Origin: Bacteroides fragilis
GTDB taxonomy: Bacteria > Bacteroidota > Bacteroidia > Bacteroidales > Bacteroidaceae
NCBI RefSeq assembly: GCF_019583405.1
Contig: NZ_SZUU01000003.1
Location: 248,001-312,000 of the forward strand
Direction of reading: 5' to 3'
Length of the DNA: 64,000 nucleotides
Shown here: positions 18,455 to 28,031 of the stretch, one piece after another
Layout of the letters: each line of letters begins with the position of its first letter
How positions within the stretch are numbered: the first letter of the stretch is position 1
Program-made: the position numbers and the translations under genes
The notes under the pieces: model-generated
Databases searched by the model: none
What the model saw: the letters and a program-made list of their open reading frames with translations, nothing else
What the model was told of the DNA's origin: nothing

Positions 18455-19516
18455 TTGTTTTATTATTTTCTTCCTTGGTGTGCGTTTGTCGCTGCCGTTA
18501 TTTCATATTCTAAGTATCCTAAATACCGTAACCTATATTATTGTGGTCTTTTTTTTCTATTTTTTCTTATAATTTATGTTGCGGGGTTTAGATATCAAGT
18601 TGGAGCTGATTGGTATTCATATTTAGATATATTCTTAGGATATAAAGAAGCTGAGGAGGTCTCAACAGGTTTTATATCAAATGTTTTGAAATTCTTATCA
18701 TGTGGGTATCAAGTTTTTGTGTTTGTATATTTTTTGTTGTCTTTTGTATTGAAGCTATGGCTCTTTAATCGTTTGTCCTCTTCTTTTGCAATCTCTCTCT
18801 TGATATATTTGGGGTTTTGGTTTTTAGTGTATGACTTGAATGGAATACGGCAGGGTATGTCTTTGTCATTTACAGGAATTGCTTTTTATTTTGCATATAG
18901 GAGACGTTTAAGGTATTATTTATTGTTTGTATTAGCAGCTATATCTTTTCATGCTTCTGCTATATGTTTTTTACCTTTTTATTGGATGGTAAAATTGAAA
19001 GTATCTTATTTTTACCAAGTTGTTGTTTTATGCTTGGTCGTATGTTTAGCTTATTTCCATATATCAGAGTGGTTATTACTGCTATTAGGGGAAATAATAG
19101 GAGAGTCTTATTTAACAAATAAAGCATTATCTTATGCACTTTCTGATGCTTTTGGTACTAATATAATCTTTTCTTTCACAACCGTACATCGTATATTAAT
19201 TTTCTTTTTAACATTATTTGTGTTGAAAAAAATAGATATTGATAATAACTTGAAACAGGCCTTGAATATGACTGCATTTATAAATATTATTATTTATTTT
19301 TTGTTTTGTCAATACGAAATAATTGCTACACGATTATCATTGCCATTTAGATTTACTGAATGTATCTTGTTTTCGTTTATTCCATTTGTTTTTAAATCAC
19401 ATTCTCGGATATTCGCTATTTTATTGATCTTAATTTATGTTGAATGGCAGGTGTATCAGACCTTGTCTATCCCTAACGGGGGATTGTTGCCGTATAAAAA
19501 TATTTTTATTATTTAG
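18455..19516 (+). CDS. wzy: EpsG/Wzy-type polysaccharide polymerase
   Basis: A 353-residue protein with about ten hydrophobic segments and the EpsG-type signature AGFRYQVGADWYSYLDIF, followed by NGIRQGMSLS. Such proteins polymerise repeat units on the periplasmic side of the inner membrane. The start appears to be TTG at 18455, giving MFYYFLPWCAF; no nearby in-frame ATG is available. It is the only polymerase candidate in the locus. Confidence 0.82.
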   Translation: MFYYFLPWCAFVAAVISYSKYPKYRNLYYCGLFFLFFLIIYVAGFRYQVGADWYSYLDIFLGYKEAEEVSTGFISNVLKFLSCGYQVFVFVYFLLSFVLKLWLFNRLSSSFAISLLIYLGFWFLVYDLNGIRQGMSLSFTGIAFYFAYRRRLRYYLLFVLAAISFHASAICFLPFYWMVKLKVSYFYQVVVLCLVVCLAYFHISEWLLLLLGEIIGESYLTNKALSYALSDAFGTNIIFSFTTVHRILIFFLTLFVLKKIDIDNNLKQALNMTAFINIIIYFLFCQYEIIATRLSLPFRFTECILFSFIPFVFKSHSRIFAILLILIYVEWQVYQTLSIPNGGLLPYKNIFII

Positions 19517-19518
19517 AA

Positions 19519-20586
19519 ATGAAAATTGCAATCGATTGTCGTATGCTCACCAAAAGTGGAATAGGAGTCTATTTGGAAAATATATTAGAATATTTGCTAG
19601 ATAGTAGTAGGTATTCCTTTTTGCTTATAGGTGAAAAAAAACATTTATCAAAATATGAAAACCGTAATAACTGTGAATATCTATATACTAATACTGGAAT
19701 ATTTACTATAAGTGAACTTCTTTTCATGAATACTAAGCGTATTAACGAATGTACGATTTATTATTCTCCTAATTTTAATTTTCCGATGGGATTAAAGATA
19801 CCAATTTTATTATCTATTCATGATTTAGTTTTCTTAGAAGTACCAAGATTTACATCACCGTTGGGTAGGTATATTAGATTATTATATGTTAAAAGAGCTG
19901 TAAAACAGGCTGATGTGATATTTACTGTATCTAATTTTTCAAAAGAACGAATAATTTCACTTTTAGCTGCTAAACAAAAAATATATGTAACATATAACGG
20001 AATAAATCGTGCTTTGTTAAACTATGATAGCACATGTGTAAAACCTCGGTTTAATTTTGATTATTTTCTTTATGTTGGTAATATAAAACCCCATAAAGGA
20101 TTGTCTATGTTATTAGATGCATACTCTTTGGTAAGGAGATCTGGTGATCTTAGAAAGTTGGTAATTGTCGGTGATTATAAGTCTTTTAAAACAAGAGATA
20201 AGGTTGTTCTTCGTAGGATATCTAACAATCCTGATATTATATTTACTGGCAGAGTTACTAACGAAGAATTATATACTATTATGAGGGGGGCATCAATGCT
20301 AATTCAGCCTTCATTATATGAGGGGTTTGGTATTCCTCCATTAGAGTCATTGTTTTTAGGTACACCAGTCGTTTTATCCAATATTCCTGTTTTTAAAGAG
20401 TTATACGCTAATTTGGATGTCTGCTTTTATGATTTGGAATCAACGCATCAGTTAGCCGAATATATGTTGAATGGAGTGGAAAAGAAATCTTCTAATTTTA
20501 TTCTACCTGTTCAGTTTGATTATAGATATGCTGCAAATGTTATATTAAAAATAATAAATAGTTATGAGAGTTTTACAACTCGGTAA
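19519..20586 (+). CDS. GT4 family glycosyltransferase
   Basis: A 355-residue GT-B glycosyltransferase: KIAIDCRMLTKSGIGVYLEN at the N-terminus, SIHDLVFLEVP, FLYVGNIKPHKGL in the linker and the EX7E-type motif PSLYEGFGIPPLESLFLGTPVV at the C-terminus. Mannosyl- and related transferases of the WbaZ kind look like this. The last 23 bases overlap the start of the following gene. Confidence 0.87.
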   Translation: MKIAIDCRMLTKSGIGVYLENILEYLLDSSRYSFLLIGEKKHLSKYENRNNCEYLYTNTGIFTISELLFMNTKRINECTIYYSPNFNFPMGLKIPILLSIHDLVFLEVPRFTSPLGRYIRLLYVKRAVKQADVIFTVSNFSKERIISLLAAKQKIYVTYNGINRALLNYDSTCVKPRFNFDYFLYVGNIKPHKGLSMLLDAYSLVRRSGDLRKLVIVGDYKSFKTRDKVVLRRISNNPDIIFTGRVTNEELYTIMRGASMLIQPSLYEGFGIPPLESLFLGTPVVLSNIPVFKELYANLDVCFYDLESTHQLAEYMLNGVEKKSSNFILPVQFDYRYAANVILKIINSYESFTTR

Positions 20587-21685
20587 GTTTTATCCTTTCT
20601 CAGGAGGAATTGAAAGGGTTATGTACGACCTTGCTGATGGTTTATCGGAACGAAATATTCGTTGTGACATACTATGTGCTAGTGTTGTCGGAAAAGGTAA
20701 TTTAGATATTACTGTTAATGATAAGTTTAGTATTTATGCTGCTAATAGTTATGTAAAGATAATGAGTACTATTATTTCTCCTTCAATGATTTTTGAATTG
20801 AAAAGGATAATGCATAATTATGATATAATTCATATACATCATCCTGATCCCATGGCTGCATTAGCTCTATTTTTATCAGGATTCACTGGTCCTGTTATTT
20901 TGCATTGGCATAGTGACATTATTAAACAGAAAAAGATGTTGCTTTTTTATTCAATTCTTCAAAATTGGTTGTTAAAACGTAGTAAATTAGTTGTTACTAC
21001 ATCTCCTTTATACTTGGATGGATCTCCTTTTCTACATGATTTTAAAGAGAAATGTGTTTCTGTGCCCATTGGTGTTGATAAGAAAGTTGATGCCGAAGAC
21101 GGGAGTGATATTCATTTAATTAAAAAAAAATATTCTGGGAGAAAGATAATATATTCTTTGGGAAGATTAATATATTATAAGGGCTATGAATATCTGATTG
21201 ACGCTGCTTCTTATTTAGATGATAATTATATTATATTGATTGGAGGAGGGGGGCCAATGTATACTTTGTTACAAGAACAGATTAAAGATAAAGGACTTGA
21301 AGAAAAAGTTAAATTGCTAGGGAGGGTAGCTGATGAAATGATGTCTAAATATTACCAAGCTTGTGACCTTTTTTGTATGAGTTCTATTGAAAGAACAGAA
21401 GCTTTTGGAATAGCACAAATTGAAGCTATGAGTTTTGGTAAACCTATAGTAGCAACTAAAATACCAGGCTCTGGTGTAGCATGGGTAAATGAAGATGGTG
21501 TGACAGGAATAAACGTCGAATGTCGTGATTCTAAAGGATTGGCTATGGCTTTTAAGCAGATATTATCTGATGATGCCTTGTATCATAAACTTTCTTTGGG
21601 GGCATTGGTGAGATATCAAACTTTGTTCACTAAAAAAAATATGATTGATAATATTTTGACAATTTACGAAAAAATGTTACGGTAA
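20564..21685 (+). CDS. GT4 family glycosyltransferase
   Basis: A 373-residue GT-B enzyme. MRVLQLGKFYPFSGGIERVM is the acceptor-side motif, IIYSLGRLIYYKGYEYLID the interdomain region, and MSSIERTEAFGIAQIEAMSFGKPI the nucleotide-sugar EX7E motif. The ATG lies inside the previous gene, 23 bases before that gene's stop, which is a fairly long overlap and suggests coupled translation. Confidence 0.87.
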   Translation: MRVLQLGKFYPFSGGIERVMYDLADGLSERNIRCDILCASVVGKGNLDITVNDKFSIYAANSYVKIMSTIISPSMIFELKRIMHNYDIIHIHHPDPMAALALFLSGFTGPVILHWHSDIIKQKKMLLFYSILQNWLLKRSKLVVTTSPLYLDGSPFLHDFKEKCVSVPIGVDKKVDAEDGSDIHLIKKKYSGRKIIYSLGRLIYYKGYEYLIDAASYLDDNYIILIGGGGPMYTLLQEQIKDKGLEEKVKLLGRVADEMMSKYYQACDLFCMSSIERTEAFGIAQIEAMSFGKPIVATKIPGSGVAWVNEDGVTGINVECRDSKGLAMAFKQILSDDALYHKLSLGALVRYQTLFTKKNMIDNILTIYEKMLR

Positions 21686-21686
21686 A

Positions 21687-22583
21687 GTGGAGTTGTTGTT
21701 AACTGGTGCTTCCGGATTTTTGGGCCGTAATATTTGTCCTATATTGAAAGACAAATATGCTATAAAGACTGTAGGACTAACTCCTTTAAATTATTATGTG
21801 GCGAATTTGGCAACAGAAATACCTAAGTTTAGTGAAAAAATCGATATCGTTTTTCATGCTGCAGGCAAAGCTCATTCAATGCCTAAAACAGAGATGGAGA
21901 AACAACTTTTTTTTGATGTGAACCTTCAAGGTACTAAGAATTTGTGTACTGCTTTAGAGCGAAGTGGAATTCCTAAAGCGTTTATCTTCATTAGTACCGT
22001 TGCTGTTTATGGTTGTGATTCGGGTGAGAATATTACGGAAGAGCATTCTTTGAATGGAACAACTCCTTATGCTCTGAGTAAAATCAAGGCAGAAAAATAT
22101 CTGGAAGGATGGTGTGCTATGCACAATGTAAAATTGAGTATACTGCGTCCTTCTTTAATTGTCGGTCCTAATCCTCCTGGTAATTTGGGCGCAATGATTT
22201 GTGGCATTAAGAGTGGCAAGTATTTGAGTATTGCCGGTGGAAAAGCCCAAAAGAGTGTTTTGATGGTGCAGGATATTGCTAATTTGATTCCTCTATTAAT
22301 AGAAAAAGGAGGAACATATAATGTTTGTGATAGTTATCAACCCAGTTTTCGTGAATTGGAGTTGATGGTTTGCCGGCAGCTAAATAAAAAAAGACCTTTG
22401 TCTATCCCTTATTGGCTTGCTAAAACTATGGCTATTGTTGGTGATTATCTGGGGGAAAGAGCTCCGATAAACTCTCTGAAGCTTCGCAAGATCACAAATT
22501 CTTTGACTTTTAGTAATGAAAAAGCAATGCGTGAACTTGGATGGAAGCCTATGAATGTTCTGAAAAATTTTCGGATAGAATAA
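21687..22583 (+). CDS. NAD-dependent epimerase/reductase (WbpV/QuiNAc-FucNAc type)
   Basis: A 298-residue extended SDR: LLTGASGFLGRNICPIL for NAD(P) binding, FISTVAVYG and the Tyr-Lys pair in TPYALSKIKAEKYL. The likely role is reducing a UDP-4-keto-6-deoxy sugar to UDP-QuiNAc or UDP-FucNAc, the first sugar loaded by the WecA/WbpL-like enzyme two genes on. This pair commonly closes Bacteroides capsule loci. The start is GTG at 21687, one base after the previous stop; DNA composition returns to that of the chromosome here. Confidence 0.8.
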   Translation: MELLLTGASGFLGRNICPILKDKYAIKTVGLTPLNYYVANLATEIPKFSEKIDIVFHAAGKAHSMPKTEMEKQLFFDVNLQGTKNLCTALERSGIPKAFIFISTVAVYGCDSGENITEEHSLNGTTPYALSKIKAEKYLEGWCAMHNVKLSILRPSLIVGPNPPGNLGAMICGIKSGKYLSIAGGKAQKSVLMVQDIANLIPLLIEKGGTYNVCDSYQPSFRELELMVCRQLNKKRPLSIPYWLAKTMAIVGDYLGERAPINSLKLRKITNSLTFSNEKAMRELGWKPMNVLKNFRIE

Positions 22584-22596
22584 GGAGGTGCTCTAA

Positions 22597-22698
22597 ATGG
22601 AAATTTTTCTTTGGATTATAGGAATCCTAATAGGGAGTCTTTTTTTTACCTTTTTAGGACTTCAATTCTTGTTTTATTTCATTAAAAAGAACGAATAA
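22597..22698 (+). CDS. 33-residue membrane peptide with strong Shine-Dalgarno
   Basis: A short reading frame fills the gap between the reductase and the initiating transferase. It translates as MEIFLWIIGILIGSLFF, then TFLGLQFLFYFIKKNE: a single hydrophobic helix ending in a positive tail (in-lumen N-terminus). AAGGAGGTG (22582-22590) precedes the ATG by six bases. Such a perfect Shine-Dalgarno is unusual in Bacteroides and supports translation. Three bases separate it from the next gene. It may be a partner of the WbpL-like enzyme; I know of no described function. Confidence 0.6.
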   Translation: MEIFLWIIGILIGSLFFTFLGLQFLFYFIKKNE

Positions 22699-22701
22699 CT
22701 T

Positions 22702-23658
22702 ATGTACTATCTAATAATCTTAGTTCTGCTATTCTTAGTAGAACTTTTTTATTTCCGTATTGCGGATAAGTGTAACATTATCGATAAGCCTAACGAACGT
22801 AGTTCACATACCCGGATTACACTGCGTGGTGGAGGGATCATCTTTTATTTTGGGGCGTTGGCTTATTTTCTCACAAACCACTTTGAATATCCATGGTTTA
22901 TGCTGGCTTTGAGTCTGATAACCTTTATCAGTTTTATAGATGACATCCGTTCTACTTCGCAAGGACTTCGTCTGGTCTTTCATTTTACTGCAATGGCCTT
23001 GATGTTTTATCAATGGGGGCTGTTTAGCTTGCCTTGGTGGACGATCCTTGTTGCCCTAATCATTTGTACTGGGATTATTAATGCTTACAACTTTATGGAT
23101 GGCATTAATGGCATAACAGGCGGATATTCATTGATCATTCTGATAGCATTGGCCTACATAAATAGGATATATGTCCCATTTGTTGAACCGGACCTTATTT
23201 ATACTATGCTTTGCGCAGTATTGGTCTTTAATTTTTTTAATTTCCGCAAGCAAGCGAGATGTTTTGCCGGTGATGTCGGTTCGGTCTGTATAGCTTTTGT
23301 AATCCTGTTCCTGATCGGAAGTTTAATGATCAAAACAGAGAATTTTGGCTGGCTTATATTGCTTGCTGTATATGGAGTAGATAGTGTGTTGACGATCGTT
23401 CATCGATTGATGCTTCACGAAAATATTGGTTTGCCTCACCGGAAACATTTATATCAGATAATGGCTAATGAACTGGGAATACCGCACGTAGTAGTATCGT
23501 TGGTGTATATGATTGCGCAAATTATAATTATCATCGGATATTTATATTGCCAAAATTATGGTTATTGGTATTTATTGGGCTGTATCCTCTTGCTGAGTGG
23601 AATATATATTGTGTTTATGCACAAATATTTTCACTTGCATCTTTTATCTAAAAGATAA
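22702..23658 (+). CDS. WecA/WbpL-type undecaprenyl-phosphate sugar-1-phosphate transferase
   Basis: A 318-residue protein with about ten membrane segments. Conserved motifs: RSSHTRITLRGGGIIF near residue 33, FIDDIRS (the DD pair), NAYNFMDGINGITGG and CFAGDVGSV, then GLPHRKHLYQ (the HxxRRxH-like loop). It links the first sugar phosphate to undecaprenyl phosphate, starting the repeat unit. As the last gene of the locus it matches other Bacteroides capsule operons. Confidence 0.88.
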   Translation: MYYLIILVLLFLVELFYFRIADKCNIIDKPNERSSHTRITLRGGGIIFYFGALAYFLTNHFEYPWFMLALSLITFISFIDDIRSTSQGLRLVFHFTAMALMFYQWGLFSLPWWTILVALIICTGIINAYNFMDGINGITGGYSLIILIALAYINRIYVPFVEPDLIYTMLCAVLVFNFFNFRKQARCFAGDVGSVCIAFVILFLIGSLMIKTENFGWLILLAVYGVDSVLTIVHRLMLHENIGLPHRKHLYQIMANELGIPHVVVSLVYMIAQIIIIIGYLYCQNYGYWYLLGCILLLSGIYIVFMHKYFHLHLLSKR

Positions 23659-23739
23659 TTATTGTATCTATAATAATTTTAGTTATGACCGTTATTAATT
23701 CCTTCTAAAAACTATAACTAGCTTTTGGGGGTTCTATAA

Positions 23740-23781
23740 GCAAAAAAATAAGGATGCATTAATGCATCCTTATTTTTTTGC
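23740..23781. terminator. bidirectional terminator closing the capsule operon
   Basis: A perfect 42-base palindrome: 21-base arms at 23740-23760 and 23761-23781, each with an A7/T7 run and the core AGGATGCATT. On either strand it gives a stem followed by a T-run, so it can end both the capsule operon (plus) and the haem operon (minus). The last codons of the minus-strand PepSY gene lie inside it. Confidence 0.85.
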
Positions 23782-25273
23782 TTCGTTTATGGTGTCTTTT
23801 ATATACGATATATCCCGAAATAAGGATTAACGTTAGCAGAAGGCCGGAAATAAAAACGAATAGATCTGAAAAAACACCTAAGAATGGGGAATAACAACGA
23901 CCGACATGAAGTTCCAAACAGAAATTCCATAACGACATGGGTTGCTGTTTTATAAGGTCCGGCATTGCCGGTAATACTAAATTGTTCTCTTTATTGCGTG
24001 CTCCGTTGTCGTATTCGAAGATTACTTCACGGGTAACTAAATCGTCAGTGAATCCGTTGACGAGACTGCCGCCGAGTGGTCGTCCGTGAACGGCTGCAGG
24101 AGGTTGTCCCGTATAATAATCGAGGACGGTGCCGGTGGAAGGATTCCAGACAAAGAGGCCACTGAAAGATCCGATCAGCCATTCGTCCGGACTTTGGAGA
24201 TGAAATACATTTACTCCCATAGGGCTTACCGGTGGAGTTTGTTTTAACTTAACCGGTGGAAGTTGTAAATCGTTTATCCGGTAGAATCCCATTGACGAAG
24301 ATAACAGCCAGACATTCCGGGATGCGTCCCAACGAATACTGCGAAGCTTGTCGTGCCAGGGATTATCCGAATCGAGTGTACTCCCGGGGACAGGCCGGGT
24401 ATTGACCAGAACAAAAGGTATCATTAATGGAGGTCGCAGACACATGCCTGTGACAGATAGCAATAGGGTCAGTCCGATCAACCATGTACCCAATTTATTG
24501 TGCCAGTTCAGTGAAGTTTTCAGAGCCTTTGCCTGTGTCTTGACAGGAAGTCTTTTTCTGTGTCTCCGGCGAATGAATGGGGGAAGAAGGGTGTATATGA
24601 TTCCTGTAGCACTGAGAACGATTAATACTACTCCCAGAAAATCGACTGCCAGTTTGCCGGGGGTACCGAATAACTCTCCGCTATGCAGCAGCCAGATGGT
24701 CCGGAACAAAGAGGTCTTGGGTGAATAGTTTTCCGGTGTTTTCAATTCTGTTTTCCGGAATTCGTCATAAGGAGAAACACCCGTATAAAGATAAGAACGT
24801 GTCAATATGACTAAGGTATCCCCACGTTGAGTGATATCTGAGATTCGTTCGTCATTGCCGGCTATCGGATATTCTTTCCAACTGTCATGGTTCAGGAGAT
24901 AGATAGAATATAATCCGGCACACCAGATATCGTTATTGGCTACACGGACGATATTACTTATTTTACGATTGTCGATTCCTTCGGCCAGACCCCGGTTGAA
25001 ATCGGCAAATGTAGCAATGCAGGAGTCTGTTTTCCAGACTCCTGCATTACCATATGCCAGAATTTTCCCATCGGGTAGGCGTAGTGTTCCCTTTATGATT
25101 CCATTATTCCAATTTTTGTAGTGATAGCTTTCCGGCATCCAGTTTCTGCTGACTTCAGCTTTTGAAAAGAGTGTACGATGATTGAGTACAATACCGGAAA
25201 AGCAGAACATCAGGATAAAAAAGCTAAAGAATAAACCTACCCATTTATGGTATTTCTTCCAGAAATTTTTCAT
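23759..25273 (-). CDS. PepSY-associated transmembrane protein of the haem operon
   Basis: A 504-residue protein with N-terminal helix WVGLFFSFFILMFCFSGIVL and a His just after it (NHRTLF), a central pair of helices around residues 210-290, and a final helix near residue 485 with a basic tail. This is the PiuB/PepSY_TM architecture found with siderophore and haem receptors. The family is thought to help reduce or release iron. It is the third gene of an operon with HmuY and a TonB receptor. Its last six residues are encoded in the palindrome at 23740-23781. Confidence 0.8.
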   Translation of the reverse strand: MKNFWKKYHKWVGLFFSFFILMFCFSGIVLNHRTLFSKAEVSRNWMPESYHYKNWNNGIIKGTLRLPDGKILAYGNAGVWKTDSCIATFADFNRGLAEGIDNRKISNIVRVANNDIWCAGLYSIYLLNHDSWKEYPIAGNDERISDITQRGDTLVILTRSYLYTGVSPYDEFRKTELKTPENYSPKTSLFRTIWLLHSGELFGTPGKLAVDFLGVVLIVLSATGIIYTLLPPFIRRRHRKRLPVKTQAKALKTSLNWHNKLGTWLIGLTLLLSVTGMCLRPPLMIPFVLVNTRPVPGSTLDSDNPWHDKLRSIRWDASRNVWLLSSSMGFYRINDLQLPPVKLKQTPPVSPMGVNVFHLQSPDEWLIGSFSGLFVWNPSTGTVLDYYTGQPPAAVHGRPLGGSLVNGFTDDLVTREVIFEYDNGARNKENNLVLPAMPDLIKQQPMSLWNFCLELHVGRCYSPFLGVFSDLFVFISGLLLTLILISGYIVYKRHHKRSKKIRMH

Positions 25274-25286
25274 TAGAGATTTTTGC

Positions 25287-25931
25287 TTAGTTTAAATTTG
25301 TACTGCCATCCGGCTGAATGGCATATTCAAATGAATAAATACCGCTTTTGCCTTCGTCATCATAAAAACTCTTGGCTTTCAACTTGGCATATTTCCCACT
25401 GGCTGTGCGAACGATAAATACGTAATCGCTTGGGGTGTAAGTGGGAGGAGGGCCGGCAAAAGTGATTGCTTTACAGAGAACCTCATTAGCGGTGGACTCC
25501 ATGGTAGGAGGAGGGAAACCTGTGCCGGGAGCAGTGATGGTATAGGCTGCGTCGACAGTAAATGTTCCCTGCGGAACTGTCGTACAGGCTGCCATATCTT
25601 TAATGTTAGTGAGTAATGCTCCACCTTTTCCTTTGCCGGATGCACCGCTGTTGGTACGCACATTGTAACGATTGAATGCGATGTCCCAGTCTGTATTTTC
25701 GGCATGGGATTCTTCACTGACGCTTACTTCTTTTCCTTTTTCAAGTGAATAATAGATCCAGTCGTTTCCGTATGCTGTTTTCCGACTCAGGCTTACTTGT
25801 TTTACCGGCAACGTGTTTTCTCCTTGTGAAGGGGCGTCGGGACTATTGTTGTCTGAGCAAGCGGTGGTGATAAACGCTGAAAGTACGCCAAATAATAGAA
25901 TGGCGAATCTGAATTTGTTTTTGTTGTTCAT
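25287..25931 (-). CDS. HmuY-family haem-binding lipoprotein
   Basis: A 214-residue lipoprotein: signal sequence with lipobox ITTAC (Cys25), then an all-beta domain with DWIYYSLEKGKEV and DWDIAFNRYNVRTNSG, the typical HmuY family pattern. HmuY of Porphyromonas binds haem and hands it to the TonB receptor HmuR. Adjacent placement next to a receptor supports this. The gap to the receptor is 16 bases and to the PepSY gene 13 bases, so all three are co-transcribed. Confidence 0.82.
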   Translation of the reverse strand: MNNKNKFRFAILLFGVLSAFITTACSDNNSPDAPSQGENTLPVKQVSLSRKTAYGNDWIYYSLEKGKEVSVSEESHAENTDWDIAFNRYNVRTNSGASGKGKGGALLTNIKDMAACTTVPQGTFTVDAAYTITAPGTGFPPPTMESTANEVLCKAITFAGPPPTYTPSDYVFIVRTASGKYAKLKAKSFYDDEGKSGIYSFEYAIQPDGSTNLN

Positions 25932-25947
25932 TATTGTTTTAGTTTAA

Positions 25948-28011
25948 TTAAAGTGTATAATTACATGCGATAAAATAGTTTCTTCCCGGTGAAGTGGAAG
26001 TATTGAAAGTCACTCGATCTGAAGTATAATCGAACAAATTGGTTATTCCTGCTGTGATTCTCAGATTCTGCATGATATATTGAGATACTGTCAGATCCCA
26101 AAGACAATAAGGGTTTACTTTAGCCTGATAGTAGGCTTCTACCTTCTTTCCGTCTATTTCCAGTTCATCCAACACATCGAATTTCTTTTTCCCCATAATA
26201 TTGCCGGACAGGTTGACAACGGTGGCATAGCGTGGGATGCGTGTGTTATATTCAGCACGAATATTACCGGAATGTGGACTGGAAGAGCTCAACCGGACTC
26301 CATCCGCATCTTTGCTTGTGTACAGATAATTGTATGCTCCATGCACATTGATATGTCTGTTTATTTGTATTTTGCACATGGTCTCTACTCCTGCCAGGCG
26401 ACTTTTTCCTATATTGACATAATGGAGTTCCGTTTGGTCATTGCTCCACATTCCTTCTATTTTGTTTCGGAACCAGTTGCTATAAACGTTGGTATTGATA
26501 TTGATCCAACTGTTCACATATTCTCCCGAAAGAGAGATATAATTGTTGGTTTCGGGTTTCAGTTTACTGTTGCCATATATCCAGAACATGCCCAGATGGT
26601 CCCAGTTCATGTACAACTCTTTAATGCTGGGTGAACGGTAGCCGCGTGCATAGTTAAAGCGGACAGTGAATGGAAAGATCTTATACATCACGGAAGCTTT
26701 GGGAGTGAGGTTGGTACCGTATTTCTCGTGATAGTCGCAGCGGAGTCCCGCTATTACGGAGAATTGTTTGTTGATGCTCCAGTCATCCTGGAGGAAAGCG
26801 GTGGCATACCATTGGCTTTTGTTTTCTTTCACACCGGTTTCAAATTTATCACTGAATAATGATTCTCTGTAATATTCCAATCCTCCCGTAATGGTCTGTT
26901 TATCGAGCGCCGTAGTGCTATATACGATACGGGGCTGGATAATATTGTTTTTATATTCGAGACGACGACCGCTCTTCAGTTCGTATTTATCATATCGGTT
27001 GTAGTGATCGGTATGAACAGAGGCTACCAAAGAGGATTTGTCGGAAATCGTGTAATCTATGCTTCCGCCATAGGTATAGTCCTCTGATTTCTCGAATATA
27101 TTATCTGCTTGAAAATCATATTTGTTCAGCATATAATAGCTTCCCTTTAACTGGACTTTGAGCCGTTTGCTGAAACGATAGTCCATTTTATGGGCTACTT
27201 GTACGTCTTCGTATCCCGATATACTGGTCGGGGTTTTACTGAGTTCTTCGGTAATTGTGGTGTTATAGGCCGGAAAATATTTCACGAGAGGTTTTTTATC
27301 GAATAATTGGTATCCATCGAAACTTTTGTAAAGTACGTCGGTGTTCATGGTGAACTTGCCCAGGTTCAATCCAAGAGACAGATTGGTGTTCAGATTGGGT
27401 TTATCCAGATGAATCCGATATTTGTATTGCGAATGATCTTTGGGAGTATCTTTATAGTTTTGCTGGTTTCTTCCTGCATAGCGTATGCCTGCGGAAGCCT
27501 CGAATTTCTTTTTGGCTTTACGGGTAATGATGTTGATAACTCCGCCCATCGCTTGAGAACCATAGAGGGCCGAAGAAGCTCCTTTGACTATTTCGATATG
27601 GTCGATATTATAAAGATTGATTCGCGAATAGTCGATGTTGCCACCGTTTTCGCCTGCTATACGTTCGCCATCTATCAGGAAAAGGATGTGTTTGGAACCT
27701 AATCCCTGTATATCGATGCTGGTTCCATAGCCAACCTCCTGAAAGTTAAGTCCGGGAACCTCTTGAGTCAGAAGGTCCTGAATGTTACCGGTTCCTCTTT
27801 CTTCTATTTGCTTAGAGGTGATTATCTGAGTGATGACCGGTGTGTTCTTAATCTTCTTTTCTGTTCGGGTTGCCGTAACCACAATTTGTTCAAGATTGAA
27901 AGGATCATCGGTCATATAAGAGACTGTGTCCTGTTCTTGCCGTACATTCTGTGCTGCTAAAGGAAGTGTACCTATAAGAGTAAGTAGTAATGCTAATTTT
28001 GTTTTCATCAT
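25948..28011 (-). CDS. TonB-dependent outer membrane receptor (haem/iron)
   Basis: A 687-residue receptor. It has a signal peptide (MMKTKLALLLTLIGTLPLAA), a TonB box region near NLEQIVVTATRTEKK, a plug domain (about 50-160, including VPGLNFQEVGYGTSIDIQGL and IDIEIVKGASSALYGSQAMG-like motif HIEIVKGASSALYGSQAMGG), and a beta-barrel ending in the aromatic-rich C-terminus RNYFIACNYTL. No CarboxypepD-like SusC extension is present, which fits a haem or siderophore receptor rather than a SusC protein. First gene of the operon with HmuY. Confidence 0.87.
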   Translation of the reverse strand: MMKTKLALLLTLIGTLPLAAQNVRQEQDTVSYMTDDPFNLEQIVVTATRTEKKIKNTPVITQIITSKQIEERGTGNIQDLLTQEVPGLNFQEVGYGTSIDIQGLGSKHILFLIDGERIAGENGGNIDYSRINLYNIDHIEIVKGASSALYGSQAMGGVINIITRKAKKKFEASAGIRYAGRNQQNYKDTPKDHSQYKYRIHLDKPNLNTNLSLGLNLGKFTMNTDVLYKSFDGYQLFDKKPLVKYFPAYNTTITEELSKTPTSISGYEDVQVAHKMDYRFSKRLKVQLKGSYYMLNKYDFQADNIFEKSEDYTYGGSIDYTISDKSSLVASVHTDHYNRYDKYELKSGRRLEYKNNIIQPRIVYSTTALDKQTITGGLEYYRESLFSDKFETGVKENKSQWYATAFLQDDWSINKQFSVIAGLRCDYHEKYGTNLTPKASVMYKIFPFTVRFNYARGYRSPSIKELYMNWDHLGMFWIYGNSKLKPETNNYISLSGEYVNSWININTNVYSNWFRNKIEGMWSNDQTELHYVNIGKSRLAGVETMCKIQINRHINVHGAYNYLYTSKDADGVRLSSSSPHSGNIRAEYNTRIPRYATVVNLSGNIMGKKKFDVLDELEIDGKKVEAYYQAKVNPYCLWDLTVSQYIMQNLRITAGITNLFDYTSDRVTFNTSTSPGRNYFIACNYTL

Positions 28012-28031
28012 AATCTTTGTTTTTGAGACAG

